A DNA stretch of 64,000 bases from an uncultured Acetatifactor sp. Lineage in GTDB: Bacteria > Bacillota > Clostridia > Lachnospirales > Lachnospiraceae. The stretch is taken from positions 1 to 64,000 of the forward strand of contig CAJTKW010000005.1 in NCBI GenBank assembly GCA_910577035.1, read 5' to 3'. The position numbers and the translations under genes are program-made. Below are positions 1-7,674 of the stretch, in pieces (position 1 is the first letter of the stretch; every line of letters starts with the position of its first letter). The notes beneath the pieces are model-generated. The model did no database searches. It was given only the letters and a program-made list of their open reading frames with translations, and was not told the DNA's origin.

Positions 1-96
1 TTTCTTATAACCATACTGTGTCCAACTCTGCTTACAGGCTTCCTGCAAACTTCTTTTGATGTTTTCTTTTTCTCGTTCTGTAAAACTTCTTGACAT
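1..96 (-). CDS. TetR/AcrR-family transcriptional regulator, N-terminal fragment (runs off window)
   Basis: Reading the minus strand from an ATG at 96 gives 32 codons (MSRSFTEREK...) before the window ends. The start, with its charged first helix leading into an aromatic/basic segment, looks like the first helix of TetR-family DNA-binding domains; the ligand and effector domains lie outside the window. An AAGGAG-like ribosome site (minus strand, 105-110) sits at normal spacing. The gene is divergent from the MBOAT gene at 434. The family call rests on only 32 residues, so it is tentative. Confidence 0.55.
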   Translation of the reverse strand, partial: MSRSFTEREKENIKRSLQEACKQSWTQYGYKK

Positions 97-143
97 ATGG
101 TTTTCTCCTTTATATGACTTAAAATACCATTTCGGTCACAGAT

Positions 144-172
144 ATAATACACCCTATACCAGTAAACGTCAA
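144..172 (-). promoter_or_regulatory. Sigma-A-type promoter for the tetR-like gene
   Basis: On the minus strand, TTGACG (167-172) is followed after a 17-base spacer by TATTAT (144-149), ahead of the start codon at 96. Spacing and match are good. A TetR-type protein would typically control such a divergent region, but I see no convincing palindromic operator. Confidence 0.6.
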
Positions 173-291
173 GAAATATTTTCAAAATTTTTATTTTGAA
201 TGTCCGCAAAATCCGTCCTACATCCCACGGACAGTCAACACAGGTATTTCTGCATGGCGGAACTGTTACAGGAAAATTAAGATTTCTTAAG

Positions 292-321
292 TTGTCAGAA
301 ACGGGTCTTCGAGGGTATAAT
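292..321 (+). promoter_or_regulatory. Sigma-A-type promoter for the MBOAT/SGNH pair
   Basis: TTGTCA (292-297), an 18-base spacer and a perfect TATAAT (316-321) precede the MBOAT gene by about 110 bases. The 120-430 interval otherwise holds only the divergent tetR promoter and an imperfect inverted repeat, TGTCCG (201-206) with CGGACA (228-233). Confidence 0.65.
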
Positions 322-433
322 AGAATCCAGATAACAGAAATTGCGAAGCAGTTTCTATTATAACAATCAGCACAACAGATTTACAGGCGGTGTGACGCGT
401 AGAGTATAGATTAAATGAAAGACGTGATTATTC

Positions 434-1831
434 TTGATATTCAGCAGTATAGAATTCCTGCTTCTATTTCTGCCGGTTTTTTTAATTATCTATCGATTGT
501 TTCCCGACAAGATGAAAAACGGAGTGCTTCTTATTGGAAGCCTTATTTTTTACGCTTTAGGGGAGATTGGATACCTGGTGCTTCTCATGGTGTCCGTATT
601 GATAAATTATTTTCTGGGGCTGCATCTGGAGCGGCCGCCGAGGCAGAAGGGAAAGCGGAATCAACAAAAGATAAAACATTATAACAGAAAACGAAGAGTA
701 ATTTTTACAGCGGCAGTGGCAATGAACGTGGGCGTGCTTGTCCTGTTTAAAACGGTAATGGACGGGAGTACGCTGCCTTTGGGTATCAGCTTTTATACCT
801 TTCAGATTCTTTCTTATCTGACCGATGTGTACAGGGGGGAGCAGACCCGGGAGAGATCGTTTATCCGTTTTGCCACTTATATTACCATGTTTCCCAAGCT
901 GGTGTCCGGGCCGATTACCGGATACGGCCAGGTGAGGGAACAGCTTCATAAGCGGAAATTCGGCCTGGATGGGCTGCAGGCAGGCCTGAAGACGTTTACC
1001 GTGGGCCTGGCAGCGAAGGTGCTTCTGGCGGATCGGCTGGGGCTTTTGTGGCGGGAGGTGCAGGTGACGGGCTTTGAAAGCATTTCCACGCCTCTGGCCT
1101 GGCTTGCAGCCATAGCCTACTCCATGAAGATTTATTTTGATTTTTACGGCTATTCATTGATGGCGGTGGGGCTGGGCAGAATGCTGGGCTTTGAACTGCC
1201 GGAGAATTTCCGGCTGCCATATATGGCCGGTTCCGTGCGGGAGTTTTACCGCAGATGGCATATTACGCTGGGAAACTGGTTCTGCAAATATATTTATATT
1301 CCCCTGGGGGGAAGCAGAAAAGGAGAGCTGCGCACGGTAATGAATCTGCTGGCGGTGTGGGCGCTGACGGCGGTCTGGCACGGCAGTACTGTTAATTTCC
1401 TGATCTGGGGCCTGCTGCTGTGGCTGTTGATTGTATTCGAGAGGCAGCTGGAGGCGCTGGGAGCGGGGAAGATACTGGGCATAGGGCCTATGCGGGCCAT
1501 TCCTCATCTGTATCTGTGGGCCGTGATTCCCGTGACCTGGGTCTGCTTTGCCGTGACGGATCCGTATCAGCTGCCGATCTATCTGGGCAGAATGCTTGGC
1601 GTTACGGAAGGAATCAGGGTCAGTGCGGGAGACTGGCTCCGGGCGCTGGAAACATACTGGTATTTGTTTGGCGTGGGAGCGCTGGCCTGCACACCTGTGC
1701 TGCATAAACTGTACCGCAGGTGGAAGGATAGTGTGGTGGTCACACTCCTTCTGGTGGCCCTCTTCTGGCTGTGTGTATGGAGGCTGCAGGTGGAAGGGAA
1801 TAATCCCTTTATGTATTTCAGAATATATTAG
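434..1831 (+). CDS. MBOAT-family membrane O-acyltransferase (AlgI/DltB-like)
   Basis: A 465-residue polytopic protein. The opening MIFSSIEFLLLFLPVF is the usual N-terminus of AlgI-type MBOAT proteins, so the frame begins at a TTG at 434 (a stop lies just upstream at 425-427). The ribosome site there is weak. The MBOAT core is visible: YRRWHITLGNWFCKYIYIPL, then AVWHG with the presumed catalytic histidine. Members move acyl groups, usually acetyl, across the membrane onto polysaccharide, teichoic acid or peptidoglycan. The next gene encodes an extracytoplasmic SGNH protein, the usual partner that completes transfer. The polymer target is not visible. Length is normal for AlgI-type enzymes. Confidence 0.88.
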   Translation: MIFSSIEFLLLFLPVFLIIYRLFPDKMKNGVLLIGSLIFYALGEIGYLVLLMVSVLINYFLGLHLERPPRQKGKRNQQKIKHYNRKRRVIFTAAVAMNVGVLVLFKTVMDGSTLPLGISFYTFQILSYLTDVYRGEQTRERSFIRFATYITMFPKLVSGPITGYGQVREQLHKRKFGLDGLQAGLKTFTVGLAAKVLLADRLGLLWREVQVTGFESISTPLAWLAAIAYSMKIYFDFYGYSLMAVGLGRMLGFELPENFRLPYMAGSVREFYRRWHITLGNWFCKYIYIPLGGSRKGELRTVMNLLAVWALTAVWHGSTVNFLIWGLLLWLLIVFERQLEALGAGKILGIGPMRAIPHLYLWAVIPVTWVCFAVTDPYQLPIYLGRMLGVTEGIRVSAGDWLRALETYWYLFGVGALACTPVLHKLYRRWKDSVVVTLLLVALFWLCVWRLQVEGNNPFMYFRIY

Positions 1832-1871
1832 GATTGATACAGGATGAAACGGGATAGAAACGAGTGATAAA

Positions 1872-2954
1872 GTGAAGCTGTTGAAAAAAAGTTATTATTT
1901 GATATTGTTTGCGGCGGTGGGCATTGTCTACCTGAGTGTTGTGGATCAGTGGCAGGTCTACGCCGGGGCGCTGGAGCAGGTAAAGGAATTCTGTATGGGA
2001 GGCAGTTCCCGGGAGAATCCGGGGAAATCGGAAGGCCAGGGCGGAGCCGGCGGACAGAACGGTCAGGAAAGTCAGGGAGAAGAGAACAGCCTGAAGGAAC
2101 AGGAAGACCCGAACGGAGCGGGCGGGCAGGATGGTCCGGACGGACAGAACTCGGCTGGAGGGCAGGGTGCAGGGACCGGAGAAGAGGGGCCGGGCGGCAG
2201 CAGGGATGGGCAGGCGCCGGAGGCGAATGATCCTGCAGGCGCAGACGCCGGTCAGGAGCCAGCGGAAGGCGGAGAAGGAACCGGCGGGCCTGCCGTGCCT
2301 CCGGAGCAGGCGGAGGCGGCGCCGGTGTTCGGCACGGTGGAGGATGATTATTTTTCCGATGCGGTGTTTATCGGCGATTCCAGGACAGTAGGCATGTATG
2401 AGTACGGAGGGCTGGAGGATATTGCTGCCTTTTATGCTTCCACCGGCCTTACCGTCTACAAAATATTTGATTCCCCCATCGTGGAGGTTCCGGGCCAGAA
2501 AAAGAAGATTACCGTCGAGGAAGCTCTGCAGGCCAATTCCTTTGGCAAGATTTATCTGATGATCGGCATTAACGAGATGGGAAGGGGGACGGTGGAGACC
2601 TTTACGGAGAAGTACCGGGAAGTGGTGGCGCATCTGCAGGAGCTGCAGCCGGAGGCGGTTATTTATATCCAGGGGATCATTAAGGTGACTACAGAGCGTT
2701 CCGGCCAGGGAGATTATATCAACAATGAAGGGATTGAAGCACGGAACGCCGAGCTGGCAAGGCTGGCGGACAATAAAAGTATATTTTATCTGGATGTGAA
2801 TCCGCTTATTTGTGACGAGACCGGGGGTATGGTGGACACTTATACCTTTGACGGGGTTCATCTGAAAGCGAAGTATATCCAGATCTGGAAGGACTACCTG
2901 AAGGGAAATGCCGTTCTGACAACGCCGCCTCCACAGGAGCAGGTATCAGGATGA
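1872..2954 (+). CDS. Membrane-anchored SGNH/GDSL-family hydrolase or acetyl-transferase partner
   Basis: A 360-residue protein with a GTG start at 1872 and a single N-terminal membrane segment (residues about 5-25). A low-complexity Gly/Gln/Glu-rich linker (about 40-150) follows, then an SGNH domain. Block I reads VFIGDSRTVG with the predicted nucleophile Ser170; block III is GINEMG; block V is FDGVHL with Asp327 and His330. The layout, membrane anchor plus spacer plus exported SGNH domain, matches proteins that act with an MBOAT transporter in O-acetylation, and the MBOAT gene is 40 bases upstream. Whether it adds or removes acyl groups cannot be told from sequence. Confidence 0.8.
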   Translation: MKLLKKSYYLILFAAVGIVYLSVVDQWQVYAGALEQVKEFCMGGSSRENPGKSEGQGGAGGQNGQESQGEENSLKEQEDPNGAGGQDGPDGQNSAGGQGAGTGEEGPGGSRDGQAPEANDPAGADAGQEPAEGGEGTGGPAVPPEQAEAAPVFGTVEDDYFSDAVFIGDSRTVGMYEYGGLEDIAAFYASTGLTVYKIFDSPIVEVPGQKKKITVEEALQANSFGKIYLMIGINEMGRGTVETFTEKYREVVAHLQELQPEAVIYIQGIIKVTTERSGQGDYINNEGIEARNAELARLADNKSIFYLDVNPLICDETGGMVDTYTFDGVHLKAKYIQIWKDYLKGNAVLTTPPPQEQVSG

Positions 2955-2985
2955 AAAACTGCAGGCATTTTCGAAAAGATTTTTC

Positions 2986-3014
2986 TTGACGCGTTCCCGA
3001 CGAAAGATTATCAT
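2986..3014 (+). promoter_or_regulatory. Promoter of the uracil permease gene
   Basis: TTGACG (2986-2991), a 17-base spacer and TATCAT (3009-3014). It begins right after the SGNH gene and predicts a start site near 3021, just before a strong leader hairpin. Confidence 0.65.
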
Positions 3015-3027
3015 AGAAAAGAAAGTG

Positions 3028-3055
3028 CAATGAGGCCGTTTCCGCGGCCTCATTG
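3028..3055 (+). promoter_or_regulatory. Stable hairpin in the uraA leader
   Basis: CAATGAGGCCG (3028-3038) pairs perfectly with CGGCCTCATTG (3045-3055) around a 6-base loop, within a few bases of the predicted transcript start. No U-run follows, so it does not look like a plain terminator. It may stabilise or regulate the leader; I see no recognisable PyrR-binding loop. Confidence 0.5.
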
Positions 3056-3129
3056 TGCGGGAAGAAATAACCTGAAGGTCGGCTTTTCGAGAGGGGAGAG
3101 ATCGGGGGAAATCACAGGAGGATGAGTTC

Positions 3130-4506
3130 ATGAGCAAGAAAAAATCGGCTCTCGGTGAGAGCGGCATTTATGATGCCAGGGTTCTTGGCGCTCCAAGGGT
3201 TGCAGTGCTGGGGCTGCAGCACATGTTTGCAATGTTTGGTTCCACAATACTGGTTCCTGTTCTGACGGGGCTGGATGTTTCCGCCACTTTGTTTTTTGCG
3301 GGAGTGGGGACATTGCTGTTTCATTTTCTGACAAAGAGGAATGTACCGGCCTTTTTGGGTTCCTCCTTTGCATTTCTGGCCGGTTACCATGCCATTGCGG
3401 GCAATCCCGATGAGGGCACGCTTCAGAAGGAGCTGCTTCCCTATGCCTGCTTTGGAGTGGCTTGTGCGGGCCTGCTGTATCTGCTGCTGGCTCTTTTGAT
3501 TAAGCTGTTTGGCAGCAGGCGTGTCATGAAATTTTTCCCGCCTGTAGTTACGGGGCCGATCATTATTGCCATCGGCCTGACCCTTTCCCAGACGGCCATC
3601 GACAGCTGCTCCTCTGACTGGCTCATTGCCTTTGTGGCCATTGTGTTGATTATAATCTGTAATATCTGGGGGAAAGGCATGCTGAGGATCGTGCCGATTA
3701 TCGTGGGTGTGATCGGTTCTTATCTGTTGGCGGCCTTTTTGCAGAGGGCGGATTTTTCCAAGGTTGCGGAAGCTGCCTGGGTAGGCTTTCCCATTCATTG
3801 GAACGAAACCGTGTTCTGGGCTTTTGAGGATGGTAATGTTTCCATGCTGCTTACAAGCGTTATCACCATTATGCCTATCGCCCTTGCCACCATCATGGAG
3901 CATGTGGGGGACATCTCCGCCATATCCTCTACCGTAGGGAAGAATTATATCAAGGATCCCGGGCTGCACAGGACTCTGCTGGGTGACGGTCTTGCCACCA
4001 TTGCGGCTTCCCTGTTCGGTGCGCCTGCCAATACGACTTACGGGGAAAACACGGGGGTGCTTTCCCTGACAAAGGTATTTGATCCCATGGTGATCCGGCT
4101 GGCGGCCGTCTTTGCGATCCTGTTTTCCTTCTGTCCGAAATTTGCCGCTGTAATCGGCTGCATGCCTACCGCTACCGTGGGAGGGGTATCGCTGGTACTC
4201 TACGGTATGATTTCCGCGGTGGGCGTGCGCAATGTGGTGGAGTCCCGGTGTGACTTTTCCAGGAGCCGGAACGTGATTATTGCTGCCCTGATCCTGGTGC
4301 TGTCCATTGGCATCAGGTACAGCGAGGCAGGGGCAATTGCGTTTACGGTGGGCTCGGTCACCATCAGCCTTTCCGGACTGGCGGTAGGAGCCCTGGTGGG
4401 AATTATCCTCAATGCGGTGCTGCCCGGCAAGGATTATGTGTTCAGTGAGGAGGAGCCCAGGGATACGGGGGTGAATTTTGCGGTTATGGGTAAGGAGAAG
4501 GATTGA
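3130..4506 (+). CDS. uraA: Uracil/xanthine permease (NCS2 family)
   Basis: A 458-residue, very hydrophobic protein of the nucleobase:cation symporter-2 family, which imports uracil (or xanthine) with protons. It opens with the conserved block GLQHMFAMFGSTILVPVLTG and keeps the later GAPANTTYGENTG segment that lines the substrate site in UraA. About 14 membrane spans are expected. The ATG at 3130 has a GGAGG site at normal spacing. It is a single-gene unit with its own promoter and a terminator at 4548. The leader hairpin suggests control, perhaps by pyrimidines, but that is inference. Uracil rather than xanthine is favoured by overall likeness to UraA/PyrP. Confidence 0.9.
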   Translation: MSKKKSALGESGIYDARVLGAPRVAVLGLQHMFAMFGSTILVPVLTGLDVSATLFFAGVGTLLFHFLTKRNVPAFLGSSFAFLAGYHAIAGNPDEGTLQKELLPYACFGVACAGLLYLLLALLIKLFGSRRVMKFFPPVVTGPIIIAIGLTLSQTAIDSCSSDWLIAFVAIVLIIICNIWGKGMLRIVPIIVGVIGSYLLAAFLQRADFSKVAEAAWVGFPIHWNETVFWAFEDGNVSMLLTSVITIMPIALATIMEHVGDISAISSTVGKNYIKDPGLHRTLLGDGLATIAASLFGAPANTTYGENTGVLSLTKVFDPMVIRLAAVFAILFSFCPKFAAVIGCMPTATVGGVSLVLYGMISAVGVRNVVESRCDFSRSRNVIIAALILVLSIGIRYSEAGAIAFTVGSVTISLSGLAVGALVGIILNAVLPGKDYVFSEEEPRDTGVNFAVMGKEKD

Positions 4507-4532
4507 CAGTCCCCGGACTTTGGGCATAAAAT
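4503..4532 (+). promoter_or_regulatory. Promoter upstream of the dipeptidase gene
   Basis: TTGACA (4503-4508), an 18-base spacer and TAAAAT (4527-4532), overlapping the uraA stop codon. The predicted start site is near 4540, so the terminator hairpin at 4548 falls inside the new transcript's leader. Confidence 0.6.
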
Positions 4533-4547
4533 AATAAAAATACGGTG

Positions 4548-4577
4548 AAGGGGGTGCCGCAGGGCGCTCCCTTTTTT
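4548..4577 (+). terminator. Intrinsic terminator after uraA, also within the dipeptidase leader
   Basis: AAGGGGGTGCC pairs with GGCGCTCCCTT around a short loop and is followed by a T-run. It ends uraA transcription. It lies only 14 bases before the next start codon, downstream of the dipeptidase promoter, so it could also act as an attenuator. Confidence 0.75.
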
Positions 4578-4590
4578 GAAAGGAAAGAAT

Positions 4591-5676
4591 ATGAAAATTG
4601 CGGATATGCACTGTGATACGATCAGCAGGCTGGCGGATCTGGAGGAGAGGGGAGAACCCCAGGGCTTACGGGAGAATACCGGACATCTTGACCTGCTGCG
4701 CATGGGGCAGGGAGGATATTTGCTCCAGAATTTTGCCCTGTTTGTGGAGCTTTCCCGGGAGCGGGACCCCTGGGAGAGGGTCTGCAGGCTGTATGAATGC
4801 TATAGCCGGGAGATGGAGCAAAACGGCGACCTGATCGCCCCGGTGCTTTGCTATGACGATATTGCCGCCAATGAGGCCGCGGGAAAGCTTTCGGCGATGC
4901 TGACGGTGGAAGAGGGGGCCGTGTGCAGGGGAGAGATCGGAAAGCTGAGAAAGCTTTATGATATGGGAGTCCGAATGCTTACCCTGACCTGGAACTTTCC
5001 CAATGAGCTGGGATACCCCAACCGGGTGGGAGAGCTGACGGAAAAGGTGGGCAGGCTTAGAAAGCAGATGAGGAAGTATCCCGGGGAAAGTGAGGAATAT
5101 CAGGCGCTGCAGGCTCAGGCCAGGCCGCTGTTGGAAGAATATTTCCACACTCCCAATACCACGGGAGGGCTCACGGAGCGGGGCCGGGAATTTGTGGCGG
5201 AAATGGAAGCACTGGGTATGATCCCGGACGTATCCCATTTGTCCGATGCAGGATTTTATGATGTGCTGGCGGTGACGAAGAAGCCCTTTGTGGCAAGCCA
5301 TTCCGATGCCAGGGCCGTGTGCCCCAATGTGCGGAACATGACGGATGATATGATTCGTAAGCTGGCGGAGCGGGGCGGTGTGATGGGACTGAATTACTGT
5401 GCGGATTTTCTGGAGGAGCTGCCGGCAGGAGGGAAGAATCCGGGGACCATAGCTGCGGTCGTCCGCCATGCCGGGCACATCGTGAATGTGGGCGGGATCC
5501 AGGTTCTGGGACTGGGCAGTGATTTTGACGGTATCGATACCCATGAGGAGCTGCCGGGAGCGGAGAGTATGGGGAAGCTGTGGGAGGCCCTGAAGGCGGC
5601 GAAATTTACGGAAGCTCAGCTGGATCTTGTTTTCAGCGGAAATGTATTGCGAGTATATCGTGACACCTTGTCCTGA
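4591..5676 (+). CDS. Membrane-type dipeptidase (peptidase family M19)
   Basis: A 361-residue dinuclear zinc dipeptidase resembling renal dipeptidase, hydrolysing dipeptides in the cytoplasm (no signal peptide seen). Metal-binding elements are in order: ADMHCD at the N-terminus (His-x-Asp), a bridging Glu in VEEGA, DVSHLSD, ASHSDAR, and GSDFDGID near the C-terminus. The ATG at 4591 follows an AAAGGAAAG ribosome site; an upstream in-frame TTG at 4576 lies inside the terminator and is unlikely. Length is normal for the family. Confidence 0.88.
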   Translation: MKIADMHCDTISRLADLEERGEPQGLRENTGHLDLLRMGQGGYLLQNFALFVELSRERDPWERVCRLYECYSREMEQNGDLIAPVLCYDDIAANEAAGKLSAMLTVEEGAVCRGEIGKLRKLYDMGVRMLTLTWNFPNELGYPNRVGELTEKVGRLRKQMRKYPGESEEYQALQAQARPLLEEYFHTPNTTGGLTERGREFVAEMEALGMIPDVSHLSDAGFYDVLAVTKKPFVASHSDARAVCPNVRNMTDDMIRKLAERGGVMGLNYCADFLEELPAGGKNPGTIAAVVRHAGHIVNVGGIQVLGLGSDFDGIDTHEELPGAESMGKLWEALKAAKFTEAQLDLVFSGNVLRVYRDTLS

Positions 5677-5688
5677 AAGTGCTATACT
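5660..5688 (+). promoter_or_regulatory. Possible promoter for the hybrid kinase/HD operon
   Basis: GTGACA (5660-5665), 17 bases, then TATACT (5683-5688), straddling the dipeptidase stop codon. The -10 is good and the -35 moderate. It would serve the kinase at 5792. Confidence 0.45.
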
Positions 5689-5791
5689 TAGGGAAGAGAA
5701 GATACGGTCAGCTCTTCCTCAGAGCCTCCGGCGGATGCGCACGGATATGCAGAGGAAAATGCTGCTTCGCAGCGCAAAGGAGTGCGGAATT

Positions 5792-7672
5792 ATGAAGACC
5801 TTTGAGGAACTGGATAAGCTCTTTGGAAAAAGTGAACAGGCATTTTTGGTGACGAAGTCACCCTTTTCGGAGGAAGCTGTCCTGGTATATGGAAATGCTG
5901 CGGCAGCTGCTCTGACAGGGATCAACATGAAAGAGACGGCAGGGCGCAGATTCCTGGATCTGGGGGACCGGTGGAAGGAAGAGCGGCATATACACCACTC
6001 TGCTTTCGACGATGACCTGTGCCTTGTCATGGTCGTGGATAAGGCAGAATCAGAGCGGGCGGCAATGGCCGCTTACGCGGAGTCCTGCAGAAATATGGAA
6101 AGGGCGTTGGCGGCGGCCAACGATGCCAACCAGGCAAAAACTAAATTTTTATCGGAGATGTCCCACGACATACGCACTCCCATGAACGCGATTGTGGGTA
6201 TGACGGATATTGCGCTGAAATACGCAGAAGACACCGTAAGGGTGGAGGATTGCCTGAAGAAGATCAAGGTGGCTTCCGGACATCTGATGGGCCTGATTAA
6301 TGAGGTGCTGGATATGTCCAGGATCGAGAGCGGCAAGCTGGTTTTGACGCTGGAGGATTTCCAGCTGGTGGATCTGATCCATTCCATTGTGATCGTCATC
6401 AAACCTCAGGCAGAAAAGAAGGGGCTTCATTTTCATCTGGAAATGGGGGAAATCCTGCAGGAGAACCTTCAGGGTGATGCCATGCGTATCCGACAGATTT
6501 ATACCAACCTCCTGTCCAATGCGGTCAAGTATACGGAGGACGGCGGGGATGTGTATATGAGATTGTCCCAGGAACAGGGTGAGAACGGGATGATCCGGCT
6601 TCTGGCTGAGGTGGAGGATAACGGTATCGGCATGCCGCCGGAATTTCTGGAGCATATATTCGAACCCTTTGAGAGGGAGCGTAACACCACTCACAGTAAA
6701 ATAGAGGGAACCGGCCTTGGCATGAGTATTACCAAAAGGCTGGTGGAGATGATGAACGGCAGTATCTTAGTGGAAAGCAAAAAAGGGGCAGGCAGCAAGT
6801 TCAGGGTATGTCTGGAAGTGGAGTGCTCGGGCAGGGGGGCGGCTTTCGAAAAAAATGCCCTGGCCGGCCAGAAGGTGCTGGTACTGCAGGGAGAGAAGGA
6901 AAAGCTGGAACGGCTGCCCGAAATGCTGCGCCGCTTTGGCATGGAAGCGGATGTGGCATCCTGCGGTATGGAGGCGGTGGATTTGCTCAATGATGCGGAC
7001 ATTAGCGGGATGAACTATTTTGCCATGCTTACCTGTGATAAGCTGGCGGATATGGAGCTTTCCCTTTTTCTGCCTGAGGTCTGCGCCAGAAAGGGCAGGG
7101 ATTTTCCCATATTGCTTTTGTCCGAAAGTGACTGGACTGAGGAAGAGTATCTGTTAGGGCGGGCCGGAGTGACTTCTTTCGTTCCCCTGCCTCTGTCGGA
7201 AAGCCGTCTGGCAGAAGCGTTGTATGCCTATACTGAGGAAGGCAGGAGCAGACAGAAGCTTTCGGAGAGCAAACCGAGGAAGAATCATCAGAACAGCCAT
7301 ATTCTTCTGGTGGAGGACAATGAACTGAACCGGGAAATCGCGCTGGAGATTCTGAGCAGTACGGGGGTACAGATTGACACGGCATGTAACGGGCAGGAGG
7401 CTGTTGATACTTTTCTGGCGAAGCCGGAATATTACTATGGGATGATATTGATGGATATTCAGATGCCGGTAATGGATGGCCTGGAGGCTACAAGGAGGAT
7501 TCGAAGCCTGGACCGGGTGGATGCTTCGGCGGTGGCCATTGTATCCATGACTGCAAATGCTTTTGCGGAGGACAGGAAGCGTTCAATCGAGGCAGGTATG
7601 AATGCACATATTACAAAGCCCATCGACGTGGAGCAGCTGCTGGAATGTCTTGACCAATGGTGCGGGAGGTAA
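5792..7672 (+). CDS. Soluble hybrid sensor histidine kinase with two receiver-type domains
   Basis: With the ATG at 5792 (AAGGAG nine bases upstream) the protein has 626 residues. A short PAS-like N-terminus and coiled coil precede HisKA, with phospho-acceptor His125 in MSHDIRTPMNA. HATPase follows with NLLSNAVKYT, EDNGIGM and GTGLGMSITK. Next is a receiver-like domain (about 350-490) without a clear phosphorylatable Asp, then a canonical receiver (about 505-625) with VEDN and Asp555 in LMDIQMP. No membrane segment is visible, so it should sense a cytoplasmic signal. The downstream HD-domain gene begins two bases after its stop, suggesting a shared pathway. Upstream in-frame starts (5627, 5735) have no good ribosome site. 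Confidence 0.85.
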   Translation: MKTFEELDKLFGKSEQAFLVTKSPFSEEAVLVYGNAAAAALTGINMKETAGRRFLDLGDRWKEERHIHHSAFDDDLCLVMVVDKAESERAAMAAYAESCRNMERALAAANDANQAKTKFLSEMSHDIRTPMNAIVGMTDIALKYAEDTVRVEDCLKKIKVASGHLMGLINEVLDMSRIESGKLVLTLEDFQLVDLIHSIVIVIKPQAEKKGLHFHLEMGEILQENLQGDAMRIRQIYTNLLSNAVKYTEDGGDVYMRLSQEQGENGMIRLLAEVEDNGIGMPPEFLEHIFEPFERERNTTHSKIEGTGLGMSITKRLVEMMNGSILVESKKGAGSKFRVCLEVECSGRGAAFEKNALAGQKVLVLQGEKEKLERLPEMLRRFGMEADVASCGMEAVDLLNDADISGMNYFAMLTCDKLADMELSLFLPEVCARKGRDFPILLLSESDWTEEEYLLGRAGVTSFVPLPLSESRLAEALYAYTEEGRSRQKLSESKPRKNHQNSHILLVEDNELNREIALEILSSTGVQIDTACNGQEAVDTFLAKPEYYYGMILMDIQMPVMDGLEATRRIRSLDRVDASAVAIVSMTANAFAEDRKRSIEAGMNAHITKPIDVEQLLECLDQWCGR

Positions 7673-7674
7673 GC

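Noticed and set aside
415..684. An ATG-started ORF overlapping the MBOAT start in another frame
   Set aside because: It ends early and does not resemble a protein family; the frame from TTG 434 gives the full MBOAT N-terminus. A frameshift joining them is not needed.
2986..3129. PyrR attenuator before uraA
   Set aside because: No match to the PyrR-binding loop and no terminator in the leader.
3112..4611. A 499-codon open frame antisense to uraA
   Set aside because: Its His/Gln/Arg-rich translation is typical of the reverse complement of a membrane-protein gene; it has no ribosome site and no motifs.
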